NCBI GenBank assembly: GCA_037200385.1
Contig: JBBCGL010000001.1
Coordinates: 2,495,418 to 2,559,417 of the forward strand
Source of the DNA: Rhizomicrobium sp.
GTDB taxonomy: Bacteria > Pseudomonadota > Alphaproteobacteria > Micropepsales > Micropepsaceae
DNA length: 64,000 nt
Direction of reading: 5' to 3'
Position numbers and translations under genes: made by a program. The first letter of the stretch is position 1, and every line of letters begins with the position of its first letter. Shown in pieces: positions 8,613-18,700 of the stretch. Under the pieces are notes generated by a model. That model saw only the letters and a list, made by a program, of their open reading frames with translations, ran no database searches and was not told the DNA's origin.

Positions 8613-9935
8613 TCAAAGTCCGCTCGTGCCCGGGATCCAAGCCGTACCGGCGAGCGGCACGCGTGCCATCGCCGCCGCTTCGACGGTGAGCGCCACCAGG
8701 TCTTCCGGCTCCAGATTGTGGACATGGCTCTTGCCGCAGGCGCGCGCGATGGTCTGCGCTTCGAGCGTCAGCACGGACAGGAAATTGGCCAGCCGGCGCC
8801 CGGCCGCGACCGGATCGAGCCGCGCCGCCAGCGCCGTATCCTGGGTGGTGATGCCGGCGGGATCGCGGCCCTCGTGCCAGTCGTCATAGGCGCCGGCGGT
8901 GCTGCCGAGCGCAGTGTATTCCTTCTCCAGCCGCGGATCGTTGTCGCCGAGCGCGATCAGCGCCGCGGTGCCGATGGAGACGACATCGGCGCCAAGCGCC
9001 AGCGCCTTGGCGACGTCGGCGCCGTTGCGGATGCCGCCGGAGACGATGAGCTGGACCTTGCGATGCAGGCCGAGATCCTGCAGCGCCTGGACCGCCGGCC
9101 GGATGGCGCAGAGAATCGGCAGGCCGACATTCTCGATGAAGACTTCCTGCGTCGCGGCGGTGCCGCCCTGCATGCCGTCGAGCACCACGACATCGGCGCC
9201 GGCTTTGACCGCAAGCGCGGTGTCGTAGTATGGCCGGCTGGCGCCCACCTTTACATAGATCGGCTTCTGCCAGTCGGTGATCTCGCGCAGCTCCTCGATC
9301 TTGATCTGCAGATCGTCCGGACCGGTCCAGTCGGGATGGCGGCAGGCCGAGCGCTGGTCGATGCCTTCGGGCAGCGTGCGCATGGCGGCGACGCGGGGGG
9401 AAATCTTCTGGCCGAGCAGCATGCCGCCGCCGCCCGGCTTGGCGCCCTGCCCGATCACCACCTCGATGGCGTCGGCCTTGCGCAGGTCGTCGGGATTCAT
9501 GCCGTAGCGCGACGGCAGTATCTGGTAGACGAGCAGCGCGGAATGTTCGCGCTCCTCCGCCGTCATGCCGCCGTCGCCGGTCGTCGTCGAAGTGCCGCTC
9601 AGCGTGGCGCCGCGGCCCAGCGCCTCTTTGGCTTGCGCCGACAGGGCGCCGAAGCTCATGCCAGCGATCGTCACCGGAATCTTCAGATGGATCGGCTTCT
9701 TCGCATGGCGGGCGCCGAGCACGACATCGGTGCCGCATCTCTCGCGATAGCCTTCCAGCGGATAGCGCGAGATCGAGGCGCCGAGAAAAAGCAGATCGTC
9801 GAAATGCGGCAGCTTGCGCTTGGCGCCGCCGCCGCGGATGTCATAGATGCCGGTCGCCGCGGCGCGCTGGATCTCGGAGATGGCATAGGGATCGAAGGTC
9901 GCCGAATATCTGGGGATCGTCCTGGCGCCGCTCAC
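8613..9935 (-). CDS. mgsC: Glutamate-synthase-like FMN subunit (N-methylglutamate synthase subunit C)
   Basis: The 440-residue protein corresponds to the central FMN/2-oxoglutarate domain of glutamate synthase, standing alone. Visible motifs are the AGMSFGALSAQAKEALGRGA start of the barrel, IGQGAKPGGGGMLLG, and the flavin-phosphate loop GGIRNGADVAKALALGADVV. In the methylamine pathway subunit C performs the condensation that forms N-methylglutamate, using the methylamine released by subunit A. I see no clear glutamate-synthase-type cysteine cluster. The gene is 9 bases after mgsB. Confidence 0.83.
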   Translation of the reverse strand: MSGARTIPRYSATFDPYAISEIQRAAATGIYDIRGGGAKRKLPHFDDLLFLGASISRYPLEGYRERCGTDVVLGARHAKKPIHLKIPVTIAGMSFGALSAQAKEALGRGATLSGTSTTTGDGGMTAEEREHSALLVYQILPSRYGMNPDDLRKADAIEVVIGQGAKPGGGGMLLGQKISPRVAAMRTLPEGIDQRSACRHPDWTGPDDLQIKIEELREITDWQKPIYVKVGASRPYYDTALAVKAGADVVVLDGMQGGTAATQEVFIENVGLPILCAIRPAVQALQDLGLHRKVQLIVSGGIRNGADVAKALALGADVVSIGTAALIALGDNDPRLEKEYTALGSTAGAYDDWHEGRDPAGITTQDTALAARLDPVAAGRRLANFLSVLTLEAQTIARACGKSHVHNLEPEDLVALTVEAAAMARVPLAGTAWIPGTSGL

Positions 9936-9944
9936 GTCGTTCTC

Positions 9945-10634
9945 CTAATACGCGCCGGCATTGTCGACGTGAAAGTGATAGAGAGTCCGCGCCGAGCCGT
10001 AGAGGCGGAACTCGCCGGGATTCACCTTGTCCAGCAGATCGGCTTTGGCGAGAACCTTGGCCAGGGCTTCGCGGTCCTCATCGCCCAGCGGCTTCTCGAT
10101 GCAGTCGGCGCCGAGGCTCTTGACCGTGCCGCGCACGAAGAGACGCGCTTCATAGATCGAATCGCCGAGGTCCTCCGCCGCGTCGCCCAGCACCACGAGA
10201 TTGCCCGCCTGCGCCATGAAGGCGCTCATCGGGCCGATCGAGCCGGCGACGACGATATCGATGCCCTTCATGGAAATGCCGCACCGCGCCGAGGCATTGC
10301 CTTCGATCAGCAGCAGGCCGCCATGCCCGGTCGCGCCGGCGGACTGGCTGGCGTCGCCGGTGACGCGCACCGAGCCGGACATCATGTTCTCGGCGACGCC
10401 CGGACCCGCATTGCCGTGCACGACGATGCTGGCCTGCTGGTTCATGCCGCCGCAGTAATAGCCGACATGCCCCGCGATCTCGATCGCGACCGGCGCATCG
10501 ACGCCGACGGCGATCGCATGCTTGCCTTGGGGATTTTCGACGCGCCACAGCGTTTCGTTGGTCTCGCCGGACAGGCCATGCAGCGCTGCGTTCAGTTCGC
10601 GCACGGATTTTTCCGCCAGATCCACGACCGACAT
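9945..10634 (-). CDS. mgsB: Glutamate-synthase beta-helix (GXGXG) domain protein (N-methylglutamate synthase subunit B)
   Basis: This 229-residue protein matches the C-terminal GXGXG beta-helix domain of glutamate synthase, also seen in FwdC and GlxC. The repeating pattern is visible between residues 50 and 150 (IEIAGHVGYYCGGMNQQ, VVHGNAGPGVAENMM, and so on). It is structural and aligns the amidotransferase and synthase subunits. Start and the preceding stop share one base (TGATG), so it is translationally coupled to mgsA. Confidence 0.83.
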   Translation of the reverse strand: MSVVDLAEKSVRELNAALHGLSGETNETLWRVENPQGKHAIAVGVDAPVAIEIAGHVGYYCGGMNQQASIVVHGNAGPGVAENMMSGSVRVTGDASQSAGATGHGGLLLIEGNASARCGISMKGIDIVVAGSIGPMSAFMAQAGNLVVLGDAAEDLGDSIYEARLFVRGTVKSLGADCIEKPLGDEDREALAKVLAKADLLDKVNPGEFRLYGSARTLYHFHVDNAGAY

Positions 10635-11527
10635 CAGTTGTGGTCCCAGGCATAGACCGTCGCCGGCTCGGGCTCGAACACACGCGCCAGGTCGATGCCG
10701 GGCAGAACTGCGAGCGCGCGATATTCGGAGCCGAACGCCACATAATCGTCGGTCTCCGCCATCACGGCGGGCTTGCAGGCGATCGGATCGCGCAGAACGG
10801 CAAAGCCGCTCTCCGTGCCCACGACGAAGGTATAGAAACCGTCGAGGTCGTCGAGGCTGGCGGTCAATGCATCCTTGAGACTCGCACCCTGCCGCATCCG
10901 CCAGGTGAGATAGCCGGCTGCGACTTCGGAATCGTTCTCGGTCTCGAAGGCGAGGCCTTCGCGGCGGAGCATGCGCCGCAGCGCGTTGTGGTTGGACAGC
11001 GAACCGTTATGCACCAGGCACTGGTCGGCACCGGTCGAGAACGGATGGGCGCCGTCGGTGGTGACGGAGGATTCGGTTGCCATCCGCGTATGGCCGATGC
11101 CATGGCTTCCCGCCATGCGCGCCAGGCCGAAGCCCTGCGCCACGTCGTCGGGCGCGCCGACTTCCTTATAGATCTCCATGCGCGCGCCGGCGCCGACGAT
11201 CCCGACCATGGGGCAGGACTGCGAAAGCCAGGCCCGCACCTTGGCTTCTTCCGACGCCGGCACAACCAGGATCGCGTGCGAGCCGCGCCGCACATAATCG
11301 GCGTCGATGTCGAAGGCGTCTTCGAAAGCCGCGAACAGGTCGTGCGTGCTTCCCGGTGCGAAGCGCAGCGTCAGCTTCACCCGGCCCGGCTGGCCGGCGC
11401 CGTAGATCGCAAAGCCGGCGCTGTCGGGGCCGCGGTCACTCATGACGTGCAGCATCGCGGCCAGATGGATGCCGAGATCGGGCTCCAACGACCTGTTCTT
11501 GAAGAACAACCCGACAATGCCGCACAT
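10634..11527 (-). CDS. mgsA: Class II glutamine amidotransferase (N-methylglutamate synthase subunit A)
   Basis: This Ntn-hydrolase opens with MCGIVGLFF, so Cys2 is the N-terminal nucleophile once Met is removed. That also fixes the start at 11527 rather than the GTG one codon earlier. AAGGAG lies 8 bases upstream. The HTRMATES and HNGSLSNHNALR segments are typical of GATase type 2. At 297 residues it is a stand-alone amidotransferase like GlxB. In the pathway it hydrolyses gamma-glutamylmethylamide and hands methylamine to subunit C. It is the first gene of the operon. Confidence 0.85.
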   Translation of the reverse strand: MCGIVGLFFKNRSLEPDLGIHLAAMLHVMSDRGPDSAGFAIYGAGQPGRVKLTLRFAPGSTHDLFAAFEDAFDIDADYVRRGSHAILVVPASEEAKVRAWLSQSCPMVGIVGAGARMEIYKEVGAPDDVAQGFGLARMAGSHGIGHTRMATESSVTTDGAHPFSTGADQCLVHNGSLSNHNALRRMLRREGLAFETENDSEVAAGYLTWRMRQGASLKDALTASLDDLDGFYTFVVGTESGFAVLRDPIACKPAVMAETDDYVAFGSEYRALAVLPGIDLARVFEPEPATVYAWDHN

Positions 11528-11555
11528 CACGGCCGCTCCTTATCCAGCGGCTTTA

Positions 11556-11585
11556 TCGATAGAAGATAAGGCGGGATAGAGTCAA
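11556..11585 (-). promoter_or_regulatory. Candidate promoter of the mgs-gmaS-mgd-purU operon
   Basis: On the minus strand TTGACT (11580-11585) is followed after 18 bases by TATCGA (11556-11561), a reasonable sigma-70-type pair. It lies about 30 bases before the mgsA start. Seen in sequence only; start site not known. Confidence 0.4.
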
Positions 11586-11594
11586 CTGGGGAGA

Positions 11595-11604
11595 AATAAT
11601 TATT
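11595..11604. promoter_or_regulatory. AT-rich palindrome upstream of the mgs promoter
   Basis: AATAATTATT is a perfect 10-base palindrome in otherwise GC-rich DNA. It sits 9 bases upstream of the candidate -35 box and next to the stop of the XRE-cupin regulator gene. It could be the operator of that regulator; this is inference. Confidence 0.35.
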
Positions 11605-11630
11605 CCCGCAGAGAAACGGCAGAGGTGCCG

Positions 11631-12281
11631 CTAGTCCGGTTCTGGGCGATAGATGATGATCGAAAGATAGCTGATCGGCCGCGTCACCAGCGCCTCCGGA
11701 CCGTGCAGCGCGCCGGAATCGAACAGCAGCGCATCGCCGGGCTTCAGCAGATAGGTCTGGTCGGCATGGCGGTAGACCACCTCGCCGGTCAGCATGTAGA
11801 TGAACTCGGTTCCCGCGTGCCGGAAGGCCGTGTAGGGCGCCGCCTCGTCGCGCAAGGTGATGAGATAGGGCTCGACGGTGACGTCGCCGCCCAGCGCGTG
11901 GCCGAGCAGCCGATAGACATGGCCGACCTTGGTGCCGCGCCGCTCGATGACGACGCCCTGGTCGGCCCGCACATAGGAACAGTCCCGCTTCTCCTCGAAG
12001 GTCGAGAACAGGGTCGAGATCGAGACGTTCAACGCACCGGCCACGGCCTGCAGCGTCGCCAGCGACGGCGAGATCTGGCCGTTCTCGATCTTCGACAGCA
12101 TGCCGCCCGAGATCGACGCCGCGCTCGCCAGATCGGCGACGGAGAGATGAAAGCGGCGGCGCAACTCGCGTATCTGCATACCGATGGCACGCTCGAGCGG
12201 CCGATCGGTGACGCTGGGCGCGCCGGAGCCGGTTTCGAGTTCGTTCGCACTCTCGTCGGAATCGGGTGCCGGTCTCGTCAT
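11631..12281 (-). CDS. XRE-family regulator with cupin sensor domain
   Basis: A 216-residue transcription factor with an N-terminal helix-turn-helix (about residues 38-92; LSVADLASAASISGGMLSKIENG) and a C-terminal cupin_2 domain (about 130-210; HAGTEFIYMLTGEV). This architecture is common for regulators of amine, amino-acid and polyamine catabolism (PuuR-like). It lies 103 bases upstream of the methylamine operon in the same direction, with an own promoter region for the operon between them, so it is the likely local regulator. The first 30 residues are polar and probably disordered. Confidence 0.85.
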   Translation of the reverse strand: MTRPAPDSDESANELETGSGAPSVTDRPLERAIGMQIRELRRRFHLSVADLASAASISGGMLSKIENGQISPSLATLQAVAGALNVSISTLFSTFEEKRDCSYVRADQGVVIERRGTKVGHVYRLLGHALGGDVTVEPYLITLRDEAAPYTAFRHAGTEFIYMLTGEVVYRHADQTYLLKPGDALLFDSGALHGPEALVTRPISYLSIIIYRPEPD

Positions 12282-12350
12282 GGACGTTCTCTAGGACGAA
12301 CGGCGGCATTAGTGACGCAATCGCAGACCTCTGTCGATATCGCCGCAGAC

Positions 12351-13193
12351 TCACGATGCGGCGCCCGACGAGCCGAGTGCTACGCGGCGGACCTCGACGC
12401 TATCGGTGGGCTGATGTCCGATCCGGTGGCTTGGCGCCGGGGTTTCCTGAACCGTATTGCTCAGCCGGCCGATGCCGCTGACCTCCACCTCGACGCTGTC
12501 GCCGGGGAACATCGGGCGTGAGAAGGCCGGCGTGCCCGTCAGAACGATATCGCCGGGCAGGAACGTGATGTGCCGCGCCAGATCGGCCAGCAGATAGTCG
12601 ATGCCGAACGTCATGTCCGCGACGGCGGCTTCCTGAACCACCTTGCCGTTCACGAAGGTTTTGAGGGTAGATCGGCGTATGTCGACGCCGCGAACGATGC
12701 CGGGACCGATGGGGCAGAACCCGTCCTGTCCCTTCACGCGCAGCATGGAACCGGAATCGGTATCGCGAAAGTCATGCGCCCCGACATCGTTGGCGGGCGC
12801 GAAACCGGCCAGGCAATCCCACACCTCGTCGCGCGAGACGTTGCGCATCGGCTTGCCGACGATCGCCGCAACTTCACCTTCGTAATTCAGATACTGGCAG
12901 CCGGCCGGCCGATTGAGCTTGCCGCGGTGGACGTTGAGCGCGGTGGTCGGCTTCTGGAAATAGGTCGGCGTGGTCAGCGCCGGCGCCTTGAACTCGATGC
13001 GCCGCGAATCGTAATTCAGGTGAATGCAGAGGATCTTCGTCGGATCGCAGGGCGCAAGATAGGTCGCCTCCGTCTCGGCCACGCTGCGGCCGTCCGGAAG
13101 CACCAGGCGCTCGCCGTCGACCCGCACCCAGACGGGAAGGCCTTCGTGGAATATCCGCCGGCGTTCTTCGCGCGGGCCGTCGAGCACGGACAT
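12351..13193 (-). CDS. Fumarylacetoacetate hydrolase-family protein, HpaG-like
   Basis: The 280-residue protein has the FAH fold, with metal-binding residues Glu105, Glu107 (NYEGEVAAIVG) and Asp136 (ANDVGAHD), and the LPGDIVLTGTP motif near the C terminus. Family members isomerise or decarboxylate the product of aromatic meta-cleavage (HpaG) or hydrolyse acylpyruvates. It is 13 bases downstream of the hpaD homologue, which favours an HpaG-type role in homoprotocatechuate-like breakdown. HpaG in E. coli is often a fused double domain; here only one domain is present. The C-terminal 25 residues have no recognisable counterpart. Confidence 0.8.
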   Translation of the reverse strand: MSVLDGPREERRRIFHEGLPVWVRVDGERLVLPDGRSVAETEATYLAPCDPTKILCIHLNYDSRRIEFKAPALTTPTYFQKPTTALNVHRGKLNRPAGCQYLNYEGEVAAIVGKPMRNVSRDEVWDCLAGFAPANDVGAHDFRDTDSGSMLRVKGQDGFCPIGPGIVRGVDIRRSTLKTFVNGKVVQEAAVADMTFGIDYLLADLARHITFLPGDIVLTGTPAFSRPMFPGDSVEVEVSGIGRLSNTVQETPAPSHRIGHQPTDSVEVRRVALGSSGAAS

Positions 13194-13206
13194 CGTTTTC
13201 TCCCGA

Positions 13207-14070
13207 TCAGACGTCGAACCACATATGCACCTGGCCCGTGCCGACGGCGTTTTCGTAATTCGACATCTTGCGCCCCCGTGCCTTGCACGCCCGGCCGCCG
13301 AGCGCTCCCACCATCATCAGGTAATGGCCGAACTGGCCCTCGGGGTTGAACGGCAGATATTCCGTGTGCAGATCGATAACCGACGCATGGTCGCCGTCCT
13401 GCCACAGATCGATGATGCGCTCGTCCATGGCGCGCGCCTCGGGCGAGCGCACATTGTCGGTCGTGTAGGCCGAATGGTCGAAGATCGTGTCCAGCGGCCA
13501 GAAGGTGTGGCTCATGCCGCCCGAGGCGAGCAGGACGACCCGCCCATCCGTGCGGTCGATGGCGGCGGACAGCGCCGCGCCGAAATCGAGGAAATTGTGC
13601 TTCTGCGCCGTCTGGCAGGAACCGACCGAGAGCACCCGTTCTTCGACCTTGCCGCCCTTCTTCAGATAATGAAGCACGTTGAGCGTGGGATAGTGCTGCG
13701 CCACACGCGTGTTGGTGCAGTTCAGGGCCGGGATATTGCGTTCCTTGGCTGTGCCTTCGATGGCGCGCGCCAGCGCGGGCGCGCCGGCATAATCATATTC
13801 GTGATCGGTGATGAGCAGCGGCAGTTCGTCGGACGTATAGATGCCGGTATAGCGGTCGGCCCCGGCATAGATGTGCTCGACCGTGGTCATCCAGTGCGTA
13901 TCGAAGATGACGAGCGTGTCGGCCTGCACCGTATCGATCGCCTCGCGCACAAGCGTGAAGCCTGCGATCATCGAGGTGTCGGCGCCCTGCCCGAGCCGCT
14001 CGCGGAACTCGCGCGGCGCCATGATCGCCGGCTGGTGGCAGACCACCGCGGCGCCAACAATTTTACCCAT
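13207..14070 (-). CDS. hpaD: Class III extradiol dioxygenase, HpaD-like (3,4-dihydroxyphenylacetate 2,3-dioxygenase)
   Basis: This LigB-superfamily ring-cleaving dioxygenase has 287 residues. It resembles HpaD throughout, with IFDTHW, GIYTSDELP, LLASGGMSH, AMDERI and the closing GTGQV. Histidines in the THW and MSH motifs are in positions used for iron binding. The expected reaction opens the ring of homoprotocatechuate next to the diol. The ATG at 14070 has AAGGGG upstream. It lies between the HpaG-like and HpaE-like genes. A related catechol could be the real substrate. Confidence 0.82.
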   Translation of the reverse strand: MGKIVGAAVVCHQPAIMAPREFRERLGQGADTSMIAGFTLVREAIDTVQADTLVIFDTHWMTTVEHIYAGADRYTGIYTSDELPLLITDHEYDYAGAPALARAIEGTAKERNIPALNCTNTRVAQHYPTLNVLHYLKKGGKVEERVLSVGSCQTAQKHNFLDFGAALSAAIDRTDGRVVLLASGGMSHTFWPLDTIFDHSAYTTDNVRSPEARAMDERIIDLWQDGDHASVIDLHTEYLPFNPEGQFGHYLMMVGALGGRACKARGRKMSNYENAVGTGQVHMWFDV

Positions 14071-14081
14071 GCCCTGTCCCC

Positions 14082-15542
14082 TTACGCGAACGCGCCCTTG
14101 CGAACCGCGATGTTCTTGATGTCGCAGTAGAAGTCGAAGCTCCAGATGCCGCCCTCGCGGCCGATTCCCGAAATGCGGCTGCCACCGAACGGCGCCGCCA
14201 GGTCGCGAACGAAGAAGCAATTGACCCAGACCGTGCCCGCGACCACGCCCGAGGCGATGCGCATGGCGCGCACCTCGTTGCGGCTGAACAGCGTGGCGGC
14301 CAGGCCGTATTTCGTGTTGTTGGCGATGGCGATGGCCTCGTCGTCGCCGTCGAAGGTCTGCCAGGTCAAAACCGGCCCGAACACTTCCTGTTGCGAGATC
14401 TCGGCGTCGGGTGCGGCATCGGCGAACATCGTCGGCTGGAAATAGAGTTCGCCGAAATTGTGGTGCGAGCCGCCCCACAGCGTGCGGGCGCCCGCGGCCT
14501 TGGCCCGCTCGACGAAGCCCGAGACGCGCGCATAGTGCTCGGGATGGATAAGCGGCCCGACCCGCGTCGCGTGATCGCGCGGATCGCCGACCACCTGCGC
14601 CGCGGCGGCGGCGCGCACCTTCTCGAGAAAGACGTCCTCGACCGCGCGCTCGACGACGATGCGCGTGCCGGCCAGGCAGACCTGCCCGGCGTTCATATAT
14701 TGCAGCGCGACGGTCTGTGCCGCGGCGTCGAGATCGGCATCGGCGCAGACGATGAACGGCGACTTGCCGCCGAGCTCGGCGCTCATCGGCGTGATGGAGG
14801 CGGCGGCGGCGGTGCCGATGCTGCGCGCGGTCGCGGTCGAGCCGGTGAAGCTGATCCGGTCGATGTCGGGATGTTCGACAAGGGCCGCGCCGGCATCCTC
14901 GCCGATCCCCTGCACGACATTGAGGACGCCATCGGGCACGCCGGCTTTCTGGGCGATGTCGGCGAGCAGCGAACAGGTGAGCGGTGCCCATTCGGGCGGC
15001 TTGACGACAGCGGTGTTTCCCGCCGCCAGCGCGGGACCGATCTTCCACGTCGTGAGCATCAGCGGCCCGTTCCAGGGCGTGATATGCGCCGTCACGCCGG
15101 CCGGATCGTAGCGGACATGGTTTTCCGCTTCCGGGTGGTCGATTACCTTGTTTCCCAGCCGGGTCGCGAACTCCGCGAAGAAGGAGATGTTCTGCGCCGC
15201 GCGCGGCACCAGGCGGTGCAGGTTGCCCGCATGCAGCGAGCCATTGTCGGCCGTCTCCACCGCGGCCAGGTCTTCGGCGCGTTCCAGGATGCCGGCGGCG
15301 AAACGCTGGAGAATCGGCAACCGGCCTTCCGGGCCGAGAGCGGCCCAGGCCGGAAAGGCCTTTCGCGCCGCGCCGACTGCTTCGTCCATTTCGGCGCGGC
15401 TGCCCGCCGCCATGTCGGCGAGATGCGCGCCGTCGATCGGCGAGTGGTCGGCGAAACGTTCCCGCGAAGGAACGCGACGGCCGCCGATGAAATGATCGGT
15501 CGACACCTCGACCCCGGCAACCTTGACGCGTCCTCCAGACAT
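14082..15542 (-). CDS. hpaE: Aldehyde dehydrogenase, HpaE-like
   Basis: The 486-residue NAD(P)-dependent aldehyde dehydrogenase has all catalytic residues: Asn158 (TPWNGP), Lys181 (VVKPPEW), Glu256 (AELGGKSP) and the nucleophile Cys289 (NAGQVCLAG). HpaE oxidises the semialdehyde formed by HpaD. The ATG at 15542 has a weak AAAGAG upstream, and the frame is open further upstream without a better start. It is 11 bases upstream of hpaD. Other hydroxymuconic semialdehydes are possible substrates. Confidence 0.83.
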   Translation of the reverse strand: MSGGRVKVAGVEVSTDHFIGGRRVPSRERFADHSPIDGAHLADMAAGSRAEMDEAVGAARKAFPAWAALGPEGRLPILQRFAAGILERAEDLAAVETADNGSLHAGNLHRLVPRAAQNISFFAEFATRLGNKVIDHPEAENHVRYDPAGVTAHITPWNGPLMLTTWKIGPALAAGNTAVVKPPEWAPLTCSLLADIAQKAGVPDGVLNVVQGIGEDAGAALVEHPDIDRISFTGSTATARSIGTAAAASITPMSAELGGKSPFIVCADADLDAAAQTVALQYMNAGQVCLAGTRIVVERAVEDVFLEKVRAAAAAQVVGDPRDHATRVGPLIHPEHYARVSGFVERAKAAGARTLWGGSHHNFGELYFQPTMFADAAPDAEISQQEVFGPVLTWQTFDGDDEAIAIANNTKYGLAATLFSRNEVRAMRIASGVVAGTVWVNCFFVRDLAAPFGGSRISGIGREGGIWSFDFYCDIKNIAVRKGAFA

Positions 15543-15719
15543 AGCGTGCTCTTTTTTTGCGTCCGGCCGCCGATGGCCCATGTTGGCGCACAGGACTGTC
15601 GAGACCCCGGCGCCGAGCGACGATCCGTTCTTTGGCCCCGCCGCGCTGTACCGGTCGCGCACGCACTTGCGGCTCACTGCAAAGATCGCGGCGGCCGCGG
15701 ACGCGGGCTTCGAGCCGTC

Positions 15720-18700
15720 TCAGGACGCCAGCGCCAGCGGCGCGCCGCCCGGAACCGCGGCGTCGAGCCGCGACAGCAGCGTCTCCTGCGCCGCAAGCGC
15801 CGCCGCGACGCTGGCTGCTTTGACAGGACCGTAGCCGCGAATCTGCTCAGGGAGCGCGGCGATCTCGACACTCAGGTCGAGACGCGCAGGCGTCAGCGCG
15901 TCGGCCAGCTGCTGCACCAGCGCCTTGTAATCCGCGATCAGGCGGCGTTCCAGCTTGCGCTCGGCGGTGTAGCCGAAGGGATCGAAAGCCGTGCCGCGCA
16001 GGCCTTTGAGGCCGGCGAGAATATGCAACAGCGGCATTATCCAAGGACCGAGCTTGACCTTGCGCGGCTCGCCCGTCGCAGGATTGCGGCGTGCCAGCAG
16101 CGGCGGCGCCAGATGGAAGCTCACGCGATAACGGCCCTTGAACTGCGTCCCGAGCGCCTGCCGGAAACTTCCATCGGTATAAAGCCGCGCCACCTCATAT
16201 TCGTCCTTGTACGCCATCAGCTTGAACAGATAGCGCGCCACGGTGCGGGCGAACGCGTCCTGCCCGGGCAGCAGGCGGCTCTCCGCCGCGGCGATGTCCG
16301 CCACGAAGTGCCGGTAGGCTTCGGCATAGGCGTCGTTCTGGTAGGCGGCCAGGAACGCGGTCCGCCGCGCCACCAGATCGGCCAGTGTCGCTTCGGACGG
16401 CGCGGGCGGCAGTGTCTCGGCCGGCAAGATCGCCCGCCGCGCCGCCGCGCCGTCCTGCGCGGTCCAGCGTCCCAGATGGAAGGCGGTCCGGTTCATCTCC
16501 ACCGCCACGCCATTCAGGCGGATCGCCTGCTCCATCGCGGCGACCGACACCGGCAGCAGGCCTTTCTGGCTCGCATAGCCGACCATGAACAGGTTGGTGG
16601 CGATCGAATCGCCGAGCGCCGCGGTGGCGATCTCCGTCGCGTTGACGTCGTGCACCGCGCCTTCGCGCGCAACGCGCACGATGCGGTCCACCAGCCGGCG
16701 TTCCTGGATGTCCAGATTGGGGCTGCGGACGAAGGCGGCCGGCGACAGCACGTTGGTGTTCAGGACCGCGGCCGAATGCGCCGGGCGGATGGTGGAGAAC
16801 GCCTCGACCGCGCCGGCGACCAGAAGATCGCAGGCCAGCAGCAGGTCGGTCTCCTCGCGCCCGATGCCGGCGGCCAGGATGGCATCCGGCCGGTCGGCGA
16901 TGCGGACATGGCTGAGCACGGCGCCGTTCTTCTGCGACAGGCCGGTCATGTCGGTGATCGAGAATTCCTTGCCCTCGATATGCGCCGCCATGCCCAGGAT
17001 GGCGCCGACCGTCACCACGCCGGTGCCGCCGATGCCGGTGACGAGGATGTTGTAGGCGTCTTCCAGCGCCACGATGTGTGGCTCCGGCAGCGCGGGGATG
17101 TCGAATTTGCGCCGTCCGCCGCCCGGCTTGACGACATCGCCGCCCTCCACCGTGACGAAAGACGGGCAGAATCCGTTGAGGCAGCTATAATCCTTGTTGC
17201 AGCTCGACTGGTCGATCCGCCGCTTGCGGCCGAATTCGGTCTCCTTCGGCTGGATGCTGACGCAGTTGGATTTGACGCCGCAATCGCCGCAGCCTTCGCA
17301 GACCAGCTCGTTGATGAATACCCGCTTGGGTGGATCGGGAAAGGTGTTGCGCTTGCGCCGCCGGCGCTTCTCCGCCGCGCAGACCTGGTCGTAAATCAGC
17401 ACAGTGGTGCCGGCGATGTCGCGGAGCTCGCGCTGCACGGCGTCCATGTCGTCGCGATGCCGGATGGTGACGCCGGGCGCGAATTGCGCGTCGGCGGGGT
17501 ATTTGTCGGGATCGTCGGTGACGACGACGATCGTCTTCACCCCCTCGCTCCACAGCTGGAAGGTGAGCTGCGGCACCGCAAGCGGTCCGTCGATGGGCTG
17601 GCCGCCGGTCAACGCGACGGCGTCGTTGAACAGCAGCTTGTAGGTGATGTTGACCTCGGCGGCGACCGCGGCGCGGATCGCCAGCAGGCCGGAATGGAAA
17701 TACGTCCCATCGCCGAGATTCTGGAAGACGTGCTGCGTCTTGGCGAACGGCGCCATGCCGATCCAGTTCATGCCCTCGCCGCCCATCTGCATGGAGGACT
17801 GCGTCGGGCGATCGGGCATCAAGGTCGCCAGCGTGTGGCAGCCGATGCCGCCCAGCGTGACGCCGTCGGCGAGCGTCCGCGTCGAGGTGTTGTGCGGACA
17901 GCCCGAGCAATAGAACGGCACGCGCACCACCGCCGTCGCCGCCTCGGCCGGCGCCAGGCGGCCGCCCGCATTCGCCGCCGCCATGCGCGATTCGAGTGCC
18001 GGATCGACGATGCCCAGCGCGGTGATGCGTTTGACCAGCGCCTGCTCGATCAGGATCGGGTTGAGCTCGCCGTCCTGCTGCAGCAGCGGCTCGCGCCGGT
18101 CGTCGAACTTGCCGTGCACGCGCGGCCGCTCCGCTTCGGACAGGTCGAACAGCAGGTCGCGGACCTGCGGCTCGATGAAGGCGCGCTTGTCCTCGACGAC
18201 GAGGATTTCGCGGTGACCGCGGGCGAACTCGCGCAAGCCTTCCGGCTCGACCGGCCAGGTCATGCCCAGCTTGTAGACCCGGATGCCGAGCGCGGCGGCG
18301 CGCTCCTTGTCGATGCCGAGCGTGCGCAGCGCCTGGAGCGTATCGAGGCTCGCCTTTCCCGCCGTCACGATGCCGAGTTCGCGCCGCGGGCTGTCATACA
18401 CCGTGCGGTCGATGCGGTTTGCCCGCACGAAGGCCTGTGCCGCGGCGAGGCCGTGGCGCACCAGCCGGCGCTCCTGGTCGAAGCGGTTGTCGGGGCGCCG
18501 CGCATTGATGCCGCCGGGCGGCATCGCGAAATCGGTGGGCGTCTCGATGCGGATGCGGTCGGGGCCGACATGGACCGAGGCGGTCGCGTCGGCGGTATCG
18601 TTGACGCATTTGAACCCGACCCAGAGGCCCGCATAGCGCGACATCGCGATGCCCAGGATGCCGAAATCGACATATTCCTGGACCGAGGCCGGATAGAGGA

